In this document: positions 44,392 through 53,955 of the stretch, in pieces
Layout of the letters: each line of letters starts with the position of its first letter
Numbering within the stretch: position 1 is the first letter of the stretch
NCBI GenBank assembly: GCA_037969055.1
Contig: JBBKWR010000119.1
Coordinates: forward strand, 1 to 64,000
Direction of reading: 5' to 3'
DNA: 64,000 nucleotides
DNA from: Pelagihabitans sp037969055
GTDB lineage: Bacteria; Bacteroidota; Bacteroidia; Flavobacteriales; Flavobacteriaceae
Translations under genes and position numbers: made by a program
Notes under the pieces: model-generated
Databases searched by the model: none
What the model was told of the DNA's origin: nothing
What the model saw: the letters and a program-made list of their open reading frames with translations, nothing else

Positions 44392-44421
44392 AAAAAATCC
44401 CAACACTTTCGTGTTGGGATT
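44392..44421 (-). terminator. rho-independent terminator after the lipoprotein gene
   Basis: AATCCCAACAC (44396-44406) and GTGTTGGGATT (44411-44421) form a perfect 11 bp stem with a TTTC loop, followed on the minus strand by T6. It ends the 44464-45126 gene. Unlike the three terminators at 17392, 47532 and 59596 it lacks the GGTTGGTTA leader. Confidence 0.85.
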
Positions 44422-44463
44422 CTCCGTTATCTATCTTGTTAATCCTTTAAGGATATTTATATA

Positions 44464-45126
44464 TTAAAAGGCCGTAAGTATTTCAAAATTTCCGACAAAC
44501 ACGCCAGATACAACAACACCAGAGCCATCTTCATAACTATAAGAACAATCGATTGTTCCTGTGTTGGTCGCTAAATCGAAAGTCCTCGCATTAATTCTAA
44601 ATACATGCCCGTGTGCTGCCTCTCCATCAGGGAATCCTACATGATCATATGCGATACTTGAAGCTATTTGACCAAAAGTCTGTGTACCTACCGGTGTGGT
44701 ATTTGTAAAACCCGTAATATCATGTTCAGAGGAGTGTTGACCTTCCATTATAATATCTAAATAGCCCAACGGATTGCCCTGCGGGTCCCACACAAAGAAG
44801 GATGTTTCTGCAAGTGTTGGTTTCGTGGTAATTAAATTGCAGGTTATTTTAGTGTAATGGGTCGTTGATGTTTCAAAGGCTATTTGGTTAGTAGCATCTT
44901 CAATAATTTCGCCGTCTGAAAATACAAAGGTGAACGCTCGATCATAATCCCCAGCCGCATCATCAACAAGTAAATATGCCTTAGGGGTCACATAGGCGTT
45001 GGTACCTATAACAAATTCTGTGTCTGTATCACCAGGGACGGATTGAAGTACTGGTGTGGGTTCATTGTTATCAGACGCACAACTATGAATAATAATAATG
45101 GCACATAAGTAGAAAATTTTTTTCAT
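44464..45126 (-). CDS. hypothetical lipoprotein
   Basis: 220 residues. Signal peptide with a lipobox (IFYLCAIIIIHSCASDNNEP, Cys at residue 16). The mature protein is rich in Thr, Asp and Gly with strand-like segments (YDRAFTFVFSDGEIIEDATN, HGHVFRINARTFDLATNTGT, IDCSYSYEDGSGVVVSGVFV) and carries only isolated Cys residues, with no catalytic motif. Probably an outer-membrane-attached protein of the kind common in flavobacteria. It has its own terminator and about 330 bp of upstream non-coding sequence. Family not recognised. Confidence 0.75.
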   Translation of the reverse strand: MKKIFYLCAIIIIHSCASDNNEPTPVLQSVPGDTDTEFVIGTNAYVTPKAYLLVDDAAGDYDRAFTFVFSDGEIIEDATNQIAFETSTTHYTKITCNLITTKPTLAETSFFVWDPQGNPLGYLDIIMEGQHSSEHDITGFTNTTPVGTQTFGQIASSIAYDHVGFPDGEAAHGHVFRINARTFDLATNTGTIDCSYSYEDGSGVVVSGVFVGNFEILTAF

Positions 45127-45190
45127 GGTTTGGTTTTTAGTTCAAACCATAACGCTAAATTTTTCTATTAGTTGTATTTAACATAAAATA

Positions 45191-45358
45191 ATGAGTAAAG
45201 TGATTAAAGGACAATTTTCCAAGCGTGTTTTTAATTTCGGCTTTACCAGTACTTCAATTTATGCTTTAGTAAGGCTCTCGGACCATAACTATATCAAACT
45301 GGATGGATCAAAACAGAATATTTGCAGTACCAGAACCATAAGAAAATCAGAAGCTTAA
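45191..45358 (+). CDS. possible 55-residue small protein
   Basis: MSKVIKGQFSKRVFNFGFTS begins a frame that continues TSIYALVRLSDHNYIKLDGS and KQNICSTRTIRKSEA to a TAA at 45356. It is basic and lies in the 332 bp gap between the lipoprotein gene and the PhyH-like gene, transcribed away from the lipoprotein gene. Composition is protein-like, but I recognise no family and see no clear promoter; it may be a remnant of a longer gene. Confidence 0.3.
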   Translation: MSKVIKGQFSKRVFNFGFTSTSIYALVRLSDHNYIKLDGSKQNICSTRTIRKSEA

Positions 45359-45458
45359 AAACTTCTGGGCTTGAAGCATTGGCGATATTTCATGAAGTTA
45401 GGGTCTATACAAAAGTCTGTTTCTGAATATCGAATGTCGATTGTGCAACTTGCGCGTA

Positions 45459-46433
45459 TTACCAATTGTTCAACCCCAGAAGCTTTTCACCAAGCTCCGA
45501 TAATTTGGCAGTTTCGTATTTGGTCTGCTCCCAATTTCTGGGATCTCCCGGAAAGGCATAGCCTTCGGGTGCAATCCGGTTTTTCCATGAATTTACACGC
45601 CATTGTCGCAGTTCGTCATTGTCCTCCTCCGCGGGCATCATAGAAATGTATTGCGCGATGCGCACCTTGTTCGCGGATTTATTGGGACGGATACCATGGG
45701 GTTCGGTACTGTTAAAGATCAAAAGGTCCCCTGCCTCCATTTTTACCTTAATGATCTTGTCTTGTAACGCTGATACATCGGGCTTGAACCGGTCGCGCTG
45801 CTCGGGCTGGGTTAGTTTCCACGTATCGTAATTTCGGTATAGCCAGGGAATACATTGAAAGCCCCCCATGTTCTCATCGGTCTGGTCGGCTAGGGCCAAC
45901 ACCCCTTGCACGTTCTGCGGTCGGGTCTCAGGGTCATAATCCCAATGGATAAAACCCTTGTATTCATGCCCGGGCCGCATGGGGAAATTAAGGTTCGCAC
46001 GATCGATGGTCACCCATAGCTTTTCGGTACCCCATACATCAACAAATGCGTCATATACTTTCTTCATCTGGCGGTTATTCCATAAGTGCTGGTGATTGTA
46101 AACCTCAACCATCCCGGTTCCGGTAAGTTCCTTCATTTTCATTTCAGCCCTTGGGGGGGCGTACCAAGACTCTGGATCATTGGGATCTTTCCCTTCGAAT
46201 TCCCATAAAAACTGAGCGGTCTCTCGTGCCTGTTCCTTGGGCACAACATTTTTGACGACAATATAACCGTTCTGTTTCCAAAACTCCCAATCGTTCTCGC
46301 TCAAGACACGCAAGGGTTTTCCGTTCGATCTATCGTTCAATTTGATCTTGCTACTTGTCGCGGTAGAAGGATTACCAGGAATCGCTTCGTGCGCCTTGTT
46401 GGCCATTTCCATTTTAGAATACTTCCCTTGCAT
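45459..46433 (-). CDS. phytanoyl-CoA dioxygenase family protein
   Basis: 324 residues. Fe(II)/2-oxoglutarate oxygenase fold: WEFWKQNGYIVVKNVVPKEQ near 48 opens the PhyH domain; the iron ligands are His and Asp in GFIHWDYDPETRPQ near 165 and the distal His in STEPHGIRPNKSANKVRIAQ near 242, where the following Arg can bind 2-oxoglutarate. The substrate is unknown; family members hydroxylate lipids, amino acids and small molecules. It is divergent from an AraC regulator gene, 151 bp between the starts, so that regulator probably controls it. Confidence 0.87.
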   Translation of the reverse strand: MQGKYSKMEMANKAHEAIPGNPSTATSSKIKLNDRSNGKPLRVLSENDWEFWKQNGYIVVKNVVPKEQARETAQFLWEFEGKDPNDPESWYAPPRAEMKMKELTGTGMVEVYNHQHLWNNRQMKKVYDAFVDVWGTEKLWVTIDRANLNFPMRPGHEYKGFIHWDYDPETRPQNVQGVLALADQTDENMGGFQCIPWLYRNYDTWKLTQPEQRDRFKPDVSALQDKIIKVKMEAGDLLIFNSTEPHGIRPNKSANKVRIAQYISMMPAEEDNDELRQWRVNSWKNRIAPEGYAFPGDPRNWEQTKYETAKLSELGEKLLGLNNW

Positions 46434-46584
46434 ATTATTAGGCTTTAAGTTGTTTTACATTCTTTAGCGTAAAATTAATTATTTGGAGTACCATTCTCCA
46501 CGCTCATATTGACCATTATTTGAACTATATTATCCATATTTGTATAATTGTTATATAACTTATTGAATTTAGTTAAACTATCAC

Positions 46585-47433
46585 ATGAAAATTCAATTAG
46601 AAAGCATAGACACGGATACTAAATCGCCCATTCGTGTCCTGCACGATCCCAAGTTGAACGATATGTTTTTTTGGCACTTCCATCCAGAGTATGAACTGGT
46701 GTATATTAAAGGTGCCAGTGCCAAACGCCATGTAGGTGACCATATCTCCACTTACGAAGACAGTGATCTGGTCTTTATTGGTTCCAATATTCCCCATTTG
46801 AATTTCGACCATGGTGTACAGACTGAATATCGTATGGAAGTATTGCACATCAAGCCCGTTTTCCTAAAGATCATTGGCGAGGATATTCCTGCCTTTTTAA
46901 ACATCCAACGTCTCTTTGAACAATCGAAATATGGAATTGCCTATTTCGGCGACACTAAAAGGGATGTGGGAACTCGGATCAAAGAGCTCTATCGCCTTTC
47001 CCCTTTTGAATTGATTGTGGAATCCCTCAAAATCTTAGAAGTGCTTGCGAACAGTACGGAATACACCTTGCTTCACGCAGCCCCATTTGTTAGCAAGTAT
47101 AACGAAAAAGAACAGGCACGTATTCGACACCTATATGCTTTTATTGATGAGCATTACCAAAGAAAAATAGGTGTCGATGAGGTGGCATCGCTCTGCAACT
47201 TGACCAAACCTGCGTTTTGTCGTTACTTTAAAAAAGCGACGGGCAATACCTTCGTGGGCTTCTTGAACCAATACAGGGTCAGTCAGGCCAAACGTCTGTT
47301 GTTAATTGGCAAGAACATAGGGGAAACCTGTTACGAATGCGGATTTGAAAGTCTTTCTTATTTTAATAGAACATTTAGGAAGGTGACCAATGAAAATCCG
47401 TCTGAGTTCAAAAAGAGGATGATGTCTGGGTGA
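46585..47433 (+). CDS. AraC family transcriptional regulator with cupin domain
   Basis: 282 residues. The N-terminal cupin-like sensor part contains FFWHFHPEYELVYIKG near 29 and LVFIGSNIPHLNFDHGVQTE near 67. The C-terminal DNA-binding domain (about 180-278) has the two helix-turn-helix motifs: VDEVASLCNLTKPAFCRYFK and GETCYECGFESLSYFNRTFR with the ending NENPSEFKKRM. It probably binds the region shared with the divergent PhyH-like gene in response to a small molecule. Confidence 0.92.
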   Translation: MKIQLESIDTDTKSPIRVLHDPKLNDMFFWHFHPEYELVYIKGASAKRHVGDHISTYEDSDLVFIGSNIPHLNFDHGVQTEYRMEVLHIKPVFLKIIGEDIPAFLNIQRLFEQSKYGIAYFGDTKRDVGTRIKELYRLSPFELIVESLKILEVLANSTEYTLLHAAPFVSKYNEKEQARIRHLYAFIDEHYQRKIGVDEVASLCNLTKPAFCRYFKKATGNTFVGFLNQYRVSQAKRLLLIGKNIGETCYECGFESLSYFNRTFRKVTNENPSEFKKRMMSG

Positions 47434-47531
47434 ACCTGACCTTGCCTCCCTTAAGCTATTTACATGTTCATAATTATCTTTGTACGCTTGCTTATTGGAG
47501 ACAAATTGGCCACTGTTATGGAATGTGTACC

Positions 47532-47590
47532 AAAAAAACCGCCCCGGACAAAGTATCCAGGGCGATTCCTAACTAAATAACCAACCAAAA
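47532..47590 (-). terminator. terminator with conserved GGTTGGTTA leader, copy 2
   Basis: CGCCCCGGA (47540-47548) pairs with TCCAGGGCG (47556-47564), one mismatch, with A7 at 47532-47538 giving T7 on the minus strand. TTTTGGTTGGTTATTTAGTTA precedes it on the minus strand (47570-47590 as its complement), almost directly after the stop codon of the 47596 gene. Confidence 0.75.
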
Positions 47591-47595
47591 ATTGT

Positions 47596-48507
47596 TTATT
47601 TCTTTCTGCTCCGTTGCACCTTCATGATCGGGTTCGAAGTCTTTTGTCTTTTTTTATCGACCTGGCCCTTGCCAGATTTTAAATACTGCTGATATCCTTT
47701 ACCCTTAAATTCATATACAGTTTCACTTGCGGGATGGTACAGTTCTATGGTACTGTCATTAATAACGTACAGCTCAAAGTAATCATTGCCCAGGAAGTCG
47801 TACGCAAGTGTTAAAGTTTTGAGCGTTTCATCGTTTTCTATGTCATACACCTGAGAGTCGCCCTCAAAATCCCATTGCAAGGCCCCGATCGGGGTGCCGA
47901 CCCCATCCACGGAAGACCTGAAAAAGGTAGGTAAAAACTGTAGGTAGTTCTCCTGATCAAAATCGTTGATTTCCCCCAGTTGGCTGGTATAGCTTTTTTC
48001 CCAGGCATCGTATTCCTGCAAAAAGTAATTGATGTTGTCGTAGAAAACAAAATCATAATCGAACGTATTGACCTGATAGCCATTTAAGTAATAGGAAGTA
48101 TTGGATCGTGCGTCAAAAAGTTCGATCGTGTTGCCATTCACCGCATATAATTCTAACTGCCATAGTCCGTCGACATCATGGTCGATCTCCACCAATCCAG
48201 GAAGGGTGCTGTAATAACCTACATCGATGCCATACCCATTTCCGGTTTTTCCGATGCCCACTATATTATTATTGGCATATAGGCTTCCGTTGTTAAAAGA
48301 GATGGTAAAGGCGCGTTGTAAAAATGGTACCTCCCCATTGCCCTTGGTAGCGTTGATGTCTACATACCATAGGTCATATTCGTTTAGGACCCGATCGGTG
48401 TTGAAGGCAGATTCCTCTATATATGGATCTTCCAATATAACCTCCGAGTAACAAGATCCCAATAGGGCGCCCATCATAATATATCCAAAGAGTAGTTTAG
48501 CCTTCAT
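47596..48507 (-). CDS. hypothetical lipoprotein with repeated modules
   Basis: 303 residues from the ATG at 48507, which starts a lipoprotein signal (MKAKLLFGYIMMGALLGSCY, Cys at 19); an upstream codon would add 16 residues ahead of the signal. The mature part contains two similar modules, one beginning VLNEYDLWYVDINATKGNGE and the other YFLQEYDAWEKSYTSQLGEI, with related endings (QLELYAVNGNTIELFDARSN and YFELYVINDSTIELYHPASE), so it looks internally duplicated. The C-terminal tail is very basic (GQVDKKRQKTSNPIMKVQRS). Function unknown. Terminator copy 2 follows the stop by a few bases. Confidence 0.75.
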   Translation of the reverse strand: MKAKLLFGYIMMGALLGSCYSEVILEDPYIEESAFNTDRVLNEYDLWYVDINATKGNGEVPFLQRAFTISFNNGSLYANNNIVGIGKTGNGYGIDVGYYSTLPGLVEIDHDVDGLWQLELYAVNGNTIELFDARSNTSYYLNGYQVNTFDYDFVFYDNINYFLQEYDAWEKSYTSQLGEINDFDQENYLQFLPTFFRSSVDGVGTPIGALQWDFEGDSQVYDIENDETLKTLTLAYDFLGNDYFELYVINDSTIELYHPASETVYEFKGKGYQQYLKSGKGQVDKKRQKTSNPIMKVQRSRKK

Positions 48508-48633
48508 AGTTAATAATTTTATGTGTTGCCTATTATAAAACAAGCACCGTGCCACAATTTTAACTATTTGATTATCAATGTTTAAGATTGCAGATTATAT
48601 TTGTAGTAAGTTTGAGGCAACAATTTGGCATCC

Positions 48634-49635
48634 ATGAACAAAACTCAAAAATTTGCGGTAATCGGTGGTGGCAGTTGGGCAACCGCCCTCATAAAAATGC
48701 TCTTGGTCAATCAAAGACGTGTTGGTTGGTACATGCGGAACAGCGACGCGATAGAGTTTATGAAGATACATCATCACAACCCCAATTACTTGACTTCGGT
48801 AACCTTCGATATGGCCAGGTTGGAACTATCGGACGATCTCAATGAGACCATAAGGAGGGCCAATATCCTAATCTTTGCCATCCCTTCAGCTTTTTTGGAA
48901 AGCGAATTGGAACAATTAACCGTTTCATTGAAGAAAAAAATCGTCTTTTCCGCCATAAAAGGTATCGTGCCTGAAACCGGATTAATTGTCGGGGAACATT
49001 TTCACCAAAAATTTGATATCCCCTTTGAAAATATAGGGGTTATTACAGGACCTTGCCATGCCGAAGAAGTGGCTTTAGAGCGCCTGTCGTACTTGACCAT
49101 AGCCTGTACCGACAAAGAAAAGGCCAAATTAATGGCCGATAATCTCAATAGCGATTATATAAAGACCAAGATTTCCAAAGATATTATTGGCACCGAATAT
49201 GCTGCCATGCTCAAGAACATTTACGCAATTGCGGCAGGGATTGCCCATGGTTTGGGATATGGTGATAATTTTCAGAGTGTGCTCATGAGCAATGCGATCC
49301 GAGAGATGAAAAGGTTTACCAAACGTATCCATAAAATAGATCGGAACATCAATGACTCGGCCTATCTCGGAGATCTTTTGGTAACAGGGTATTCCGTATT
49401 CAGCCGGAATCGCATGTTCGGCAATATGATCGGAAAAGGATATACGGTAATGAGTGCACAAATGGAGATGCGCATGGTCGCTGAAGGCTATTATGCCACC
49501 AAAAGTGCTTATGCGCTAAAATCAAAATTTAAAAAGAAAGCACGAACACCAATTATAGATACGGTGTATGCGGTATTGTATGAAGGGAAAAATGCAAAGC
49601 AGGAATTCAAGGATCTGACAGATCTATTGGATTGA
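48634..49635 (+). CDS. gpsA: NAD(P)H-dependent glycerol-3-phosphate dehydrogenase
   Basis: 333 residues from the ATG at 48634 (MNKTQKFAVIGGGSWATALI); the frame is open three codons further. Reduces dihydroxyacetone phosphate to sn-glycerol-3-phosphate for phospholipid synthesis. The N-terminal GGGSWATALIKML binds the cofactor; VFSAIKGIVPETGLIVGEHF, ITGPCHAEEVALERL and GTEYAAMLKNIYAIAAGIAH are the substrate and catalytic-lysine signatures. It converges with glpD, so synthesis and breakdown genes for glycerol-3-phosphate are neighbours. Confidence 0.95.
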   Translation: MNKTQKFAVIGGGSWATALIKMLLVNQRRVGWYMRNSDAIEFMKIHHHNPNYLTSVTFDMARLELSDDLNETIRRANILIFAIPSAFLESELEQLTVSLKKKIVFSAIKGIVPETGLIVGEHFHQKFDIPFENIGVITGPCHAEEVALERLSYLTIACTDKEKAKLMADNLNSDYIKTKISKDIIGTEYAAMLKNIYAIAAGIAHGLGYGDNFQSVLMSNAIREMKRFTKRIHKIDRNINDSAYLGDLLVTGYSVFSRNRMFGNMIGKGYTVMSAQMEMRMVAEGYYATKSAYALKSKFKKKARTPIIDTVYAVLYEGKNAKQEFKDLTDLLD

Positions 49636-49679
49636 GACAGTAGGCTATGGATACCGTATAGAAATCATGGCAAATAGGT

Positions 49680-51344
49680 TCAAATCCGCTCTAAGGAAAA
49701 ATCGGAATGCTCTTTCAGGTCGGCCATTAATTCTTCCTTCCAGATCAATAGCTGGGCATCCCCTGTCTTATAAATTCTTTTAAATTCGTCTAGAATGGGA
49801 TCCATTAAAGTGCGCACGCTATCAATATCAAAATATAGCCTTCCCGTTCTACGGATAAAAAAATCCATGGGATTCTGTACCATCTCAAAATCGATGCAAA
49901 AACACAGTTCCGCCAGTGCCATTCTAACATACTTATCCTTATCATTCAACTCGGCATAGTTGGTCAAAATGGTTTCTGTTTGTTTACCATACGTTGAGAC
50001 CAAGAATCGAGCGTCCTGCTCCGTAAACCCATCTTTTTTGATCCTGTCATGTATCTCGGTGGTATATTTTTTTACATGTTTAAATTTTTTGAAATTTTCA
50101 TTCCCACAAAGTGGAATTTCATCGGTAAAGCATTCCTTGAATTTCTTGCCTTCCTCTTCTTCCATTTTTTTGGCAATCCTATCAACCACCCTTTCCGCCA
50201 TTTTTCTGTAGCCCGTAAGCTTACCCCCGGCGATACTTGTCAGCCCTGTTTCTGAGGTAAATATCTCATCCTTTCTGGAAAGTTCGGAAGCCGATTTTCC
50301 CTCCTCATGGATCAAGGGTCTCAGTCCGGCCCAAGAAGATATTATATCCTTTAATTCCAAGTTGATCTTTGGGAACATATTGTTGACCGCTGAGATAATA
50401 TATATCGCATCCGCAATATCGGTCCGCACCTTATCCTTATCCGAATTGTAATTGGTATCGGTCGTCCCGACATAGGTGACCTTCCCTCGGGGAATGGCGA
50501 ACAACATTCGGCCATCCGGCACATCGAAATAAACCGATTGTTTAACGGGTAATTTCTGATGTGGGAAGACTAAATGTACGCCTTTGGTAAGGTGCAACCG
50601 CTTGCCATGTTTGGAATGGTTCACCGATCGGAGTTCGTCGACCCAAGGGCCAGCTGCACTGATGACATGTTTGCATTTAATGTTGAAGTTCTTGCCGGTT
50701 AACACATCGCTGATCTTTACCCCGGTAATGGCCCCATCCTTGTATATGAAATCGTTTACTTTGGCATAATTCAGGGCCTGTGCCCCATAGCGAAGACTGG
50801 TCTTTATGTTTTCTATGGTCAGTCGCGCGTCATCGGTCCTATACTCTGCGTAATAGCCGGCGCCTTTTAATATTTTTTTGGGCAACAAAGGTTCCAATTT
50901 CAATGCCTCCTTTTTCTCCAACATCTTTCGCTTATCGTCACCACTTACCTGTGCCAAAATATCATAGACCTTTAGTCCGATAGAGGTCAGCCATTTGCCA
51001 TAGGAACCATTTTCGATCAAAGGGAGCAACATTTTTTCGGGTTGAACCAAATGTGGTGCCAGTTTGTGGACAATCGCCCGTTCCGAGCCAACTTCCTTCA
51101 CCAGCCAAAAATCGAACTGCTTCAAATAACGTAACCCTCCATGGATCAATTTGGTGGATTTGCTACTGGTGCCAGACGCAAAATCGCCCTTTTCGACCAA
51201 GGCTACCTTAAACCCGCGAGAGGCCGCATCCAATGCAATACCTCCCCCTGTAATGCCACCGCCAACTACGACAAGGTCATATTCCGTTTTAGAGAGTTGG
51301 GAGATGGTCTTTGTTCTGTCTGAATTTGAAAATTTAATATTCAT
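49680..51344 (-). CDS. glpD: FAD-dependent glycerol-3-phosphate dehydrogenase
   Basis: 554 residues from the ATG at 51344 (MNIKFSNSDRTKTIS). Oxidises glycerol-3-phosphate to dihydroxyacetone phosphate and feeds electrons to the quinone pool. FAD-binding GGGITGGGIALDAASRG near 30 and KGDFASGTSSKSTKLIHGGL with LRYLKQFDF (about 57-85) are glpD signatures; RTDDARLTIENIKTSLRYGA and VHLVFPHQKLPVKQSVYFDV follow, and the C-terminal DAO_C-like domain includes FTEQDARFLVSTYGKQTETI. Lies downstream of glpK with a 115 bp gap and is probably co-expressed with it. Confidence 0.95.
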   Translation of the reverse strand: MNIKFSNSDRTKTISQLSKTEYDLVVVGGGITGGGIALDAASRGFKVALVEKGDFASGTSSKSTKLIHGGLRYLKQFDFWLVKEVGSERAIVHKLAPHLVQPEKMLLPLIENGSYGKWLTSIGLKVYDILAQVSGDDKRKMLEKKEALKLEPLLPKKILKGAGYYAEYRTDDARLTIENIKTSLRYGAQALNYAKVNDFIYKDGAITGVKISDVLTGKNFNIKCKHVISAAGPWVDELRSVNHSKHGKRLHLTKGVHLVFPHQKLPVKQSVYFDVPDGRMLFAIPRGKVTYVGTTDTNYNSDKDKVRTDIADAIYIISAVNNMFPKINLELKDIISSWAGLRPLIHEEGKSASELSRKDEIFTSETGLTSIAGGKLTGYRKMAERVVDRIAKKMEEEEGKKFKECFTDEIPLCGNENFKKFKHVKKYTTEIHDRIKKDGFTEQDARFLVSTYGKQTETILTNYAELNDKDKYVRMALAELCFCIDFEMVQNPMDFFIRRTGRLYFDIDSVRTLMDPILDEFKRIYKTGDAQLLIWKEELMADLKEHSDFSLERI

Positions 51345-51459
51345 GCTGTGCACTGGGTCAACGGTTAATAATTAGTTTCCACTTCGGTCCGATCTGTTCA
51401 TAAAAGAATTAATGTATTCATGATTGAACGGGAGGCCCCTTCTAGTAGGGCAAGGTGGA

Positions 51460-52950
51460 CTATTGCGGCTCTTCCCATCCCTTAGCCCGTTCGACGGCCT
51501 TTTGCCAATTTTTATAGAGACGATTGCGTTTTACCCGGTCGAAAGTAGGTTTAAAAATTCGGTCCATGGGTCTATTTTGGTCGATATCGGCTTGACTCCA
51601 TAAACCAACTTGGATGCCAGCCAAAAAAGCGGCTCCCATAGCGGTTGATTCGATTACCTTTGGCCGGTGAACCTCAGTATCTAGGATATCTGCCTGGAAC
51701 TGCATCAAATAGTTGTTCGCACAGGCACCCCCATCTACCCTTAGGTTCCGCAATTGGATCCCAGAATCGTCCTCCATCGCTTTTAGGATATCTTTGGTCT
51801 GGTAGGCCAGCGATTCCAAAGTGGCCTTGGCCAAATGTGCCTTACCAGTGTCCCTAGTAAGCCCGAAAATAGCCCCACGGGCATACATGTCCCAGTAAGG
51901 AGCGCCCAATCCTGCAAAGGCAGGGACCACATATACTGAGCTCTCACCCTCAACGGAATTCGCCAATGCTTCCGTCTCCTTGGCATCCTTTATCAACTCC
52001 AAGCCGTCACGCAACCATTGTATGGCGGCCCCCGCTATGAAAATACTACCTTCCAGAGCGTAATTCACCTTTCCATCTAAGCCGTAGGCTATGGTAGTAA
52101 GCAATCCGTTTTTGGAAAACTGCGGCTTTTCCCCAGTGTTCATCAACATAAAGCAACCGGTACCATAGGTGTTTTTGGCCGTTCCCTGTTTAAAGCAACC
52201 CTGTCCGAACAACGCAGCCTGCTGGTCTCCTGCTATCCCAGCAATGGGAATCTTAACCCCGTTAATCTCAAAGTCCCCAAAATGGTAGGCGGAAGGTTTT
52301 ACCTGTGGCAGCATGCTCTTGGGAATGCCCAAGGCCTTTAGCAAGCGATCGTCCCATTGCAGGTCTACGATGTCATAGATCATGGTTCTCGATGCGTTTG
52401 TGTAATCTGTGAGATGGCTCTTTCCATTGGTCATGTTCCAGACGAGCCAAGTGTCGATGGTTCCCATCAAAAGATCACCTTTTTCCGCTTTTTGCTTGGC
52501 ACCAGTAACATTGTCCAAGATCCATTTAACCTTGGTGCCTGAAAAATAAGAATCGATGACCAGTCCCGTTTTCTTTCTCACGTGTTCTACCAGTCCACTT
52601 TTTTTCAGGTCCTCACAAATACCAGCGGTTCGTTTATCCTGCCAAACGATGGCATTATAAATAGGTTCGCCGGTATTTTTATCCCACACTACGGTTGTTT
52701 CCCTTTGGTTCGTAATACCAATGGCCTTGATCTCCGAACTTTTTATCTTTTCTTTTTTGATGAGTTCCTTTAGGACGCCCAATTGTGACTCCAAAATCTC
52801 TTTGGCGTTGTGTTCCACCCAACCCGGTTTGGGAAAGATTTGGGTAAACTCTTTTTGGACCATTCCTTTGATATTTCCTTCTTGGTCAACGAGGAGGGCC
52901 CTTGAACTTGTTGTGCCCTGGTCTAATGCGATAATGTAACTTTTAGTCAT
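51460..52950 (-). CDS. glpK: glycerol kinase
   Basis: 496 residues, full length. Phosphorylates glycerol with ATP. ALDQGTTSSRALLVD at the N-terminus binds phosphate, GITNQRETTVVWDKNTGEPI near 79 contacts glycerol, and AGIAGDQQAALFGQGCFKQG near 240 with NLRVDGGACANNYLMQFQAD near 405 are the FGGY signatures. It starts the glpK - glpD pair. No glycerol facilitator gene is visible, so glycerol may enter by diffusion or through a facilitator encoded elsewhere. Confidence 0.97.
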   Translation of the reverse strand: MTKSYIIALDQGTTSSRALLVDQEGNIKGMVQKEFTQIFPKPGWVEHNAKEILESQLGVLKELIKKEKIKSSEIKAIGITNQRETTVVWDKNTGEPIYNAIVWQDKRTAGICEDLKKSGLVEHVRKKTGLVIDSYFSGTKVKWILDNVTGAKQKAEKGDLLMGTIDTWLVWNMTNGKSHLTDYTNASRTMIYDIVDLQWDDRLLKALGIPKSMLPQVKPSAYHFGDFEINGVKIPIAGIAGDQQAALFGQGCFKQGTAKNTYGTGCFMLMNTGEKPQFSKNGLLTTIAYGLDGKVNYALEGSIFIAGAAIQWLRDGLELIKDAKETEALANSVEGESSVYVVPAFAGLGAPYWDMYARGAIFGLTRDTGKAHLAKATLESLAYQTKDILKAMEDDSGIQLRNLRVDGGACANNYLMQFQADILDTEVHRPKVIESTAMGAAFLAGIQVGLWSQADIDQNRPMDRIFKPTFDRVKRNRLYKNWQKAVERAKGWEEPQ

Positions 52951-53133
52951 GTTTTTATAGATAAAAGACTAAGATAGGATTTAAATGTTCGATTTCAAAA
53001 GGTATCAAAGGTAGTAAACAATACGTGGGATTCGGGTTAGAACCTATAGGGTTTAACGGACAGGAATTCCTATAAAATAAGCGGGGTGATCCTGATAAAA
53101 AATTGAATGGGAGGGGCTGGCAAAAAGTTGTGC

Positions 53134-53442
53134 TCACCTATTAAAGTCATATTCCCTTTCTACCTTGCATATTCGAACGTTATACCATTCGTACCATTTC
53201 GCAATTCCTTTTTGTTGGGCCAACAAATGATCTGTATTTGACTTCCAATTGGCAATTGCCTCCAAACTTTCCCAATAACTCACGGTGATGCCAACCTCAT
53301 CCCTAGCAGTATCCACCCCTAAAAAACCCGGTTGTTTTTTTGCGAGGTCTTCCATTTTGTCCGCCATTATCGAATATCCCAGATCGCCGTCGCTACGGGT
53401 TGAAGTGAAAATCACGGCGTAATATGGTTTCTTGCCTTTCAT
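53134..53442 (-). CDS. antibiotic biosynthesis monooxygenase (ABM) family protein
   Basis: 102 residues forming one ferredoxin-like ABM domain: YYAVIFTSTRSDGDLGYSIM, EDLAKKQPGFLGVDTARDEV and GITVSYWESLEAIANWKSNT are the strands and helices typical for these small dimeric proteins. Family members include heme-degrading and quinone-modifying enzymes and many of unknown role. It lies upstream of glpK on the same strand with 183 bp between, so co-transcription is uncertain. Confidence 0.85.
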   Translation of the reverse strand: MKGKKPYYAVIFTSTRSDGDLGYSIMADKMEDLAKKQPGFLGVDTARDEVGITVSYWESLEAIANWKSNTDHLLAQQKGIAKWYEWYNVRICKVEREYDFNR

Positions 53443-53501
53443 TAGAATTAATTAAGAAGTACAAAATTTTATTTGCCATTCGGGAGCCTCCCAAAATACA
53501 G

Positions 53502-53858
53502 CTATAATATATAGGCTTTGTCCAAAAAGTAGCCCACTATAGCTTCCTTCATTAAAACCGATTGCTCTCCGGCCTTTAGTGGCGGCAATTCTTCCTTGAC
53601 CGTATAATGGGGCCATCCTTCCTCATCAAAATAATCAAATTCATAATACCCATAGGGTTCCAATAGGCGGCATATTGCAATGTGCATGAGGTTCAGCTTC
53701 TCATCCTTTTTATATTTTCTTTGGTATTGGCCCAGTTCCTGTACCCCCACCAAATATATGATTGCATCTAATTCTAAGGGATCTCCATCGGCGAATTGGG
53801 CAGAAAGCTTAGTTACCAATAATTCCCAACGCTCCTTCAGTTCTGTATCTCTTGCCAT
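53502..53858 (-). CDS. hypothetical protein, cytoplasmic
   Basis: 118 residues without signal peptide or membrane helix. The pattern RWELLVTKLSAQFADGDPLE, LDAIIYLVGVQELGQYQRKY and LMHIAICRLLEPYGYYEFDY is helical, and a C-terminal segment FDEEGWPHYTVKEELPPLKA suggests a small domain conserved in flavobacteria. I do not recognise a named family. It is upstream of the ABM gene on the same strand (59 bp apart) and divergent from cvpA. Confidence 0.75.
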   Translation of the reverse strand: MARDTELKERWELLVTKLSAQFADGDPLELDAIIYLVGVQELGQYQRKYKKDEKLNLMHIAICRLLEPYGYYEFDYFDEEGWPHYTVKEELPPLKAGEQSVLMKEAIVGYFLDKAYIL

Positions 53859-53955
53859 AACATTTTTTTACCCTATTTCGTGGCCTTTACCTACGATCAA
53901 TTTGGGATTTCCAAAGGTACAAATCAAAGTTCTATATTTGTCAAAACACCTTTAT

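Noticed and set aside
53680..53955. Upstream extension of the CvpA frame (92 codons)
   Set aside because: It lies over the divergent 53502-53858 gene; the CvpA family starts at the ATG at 53956.
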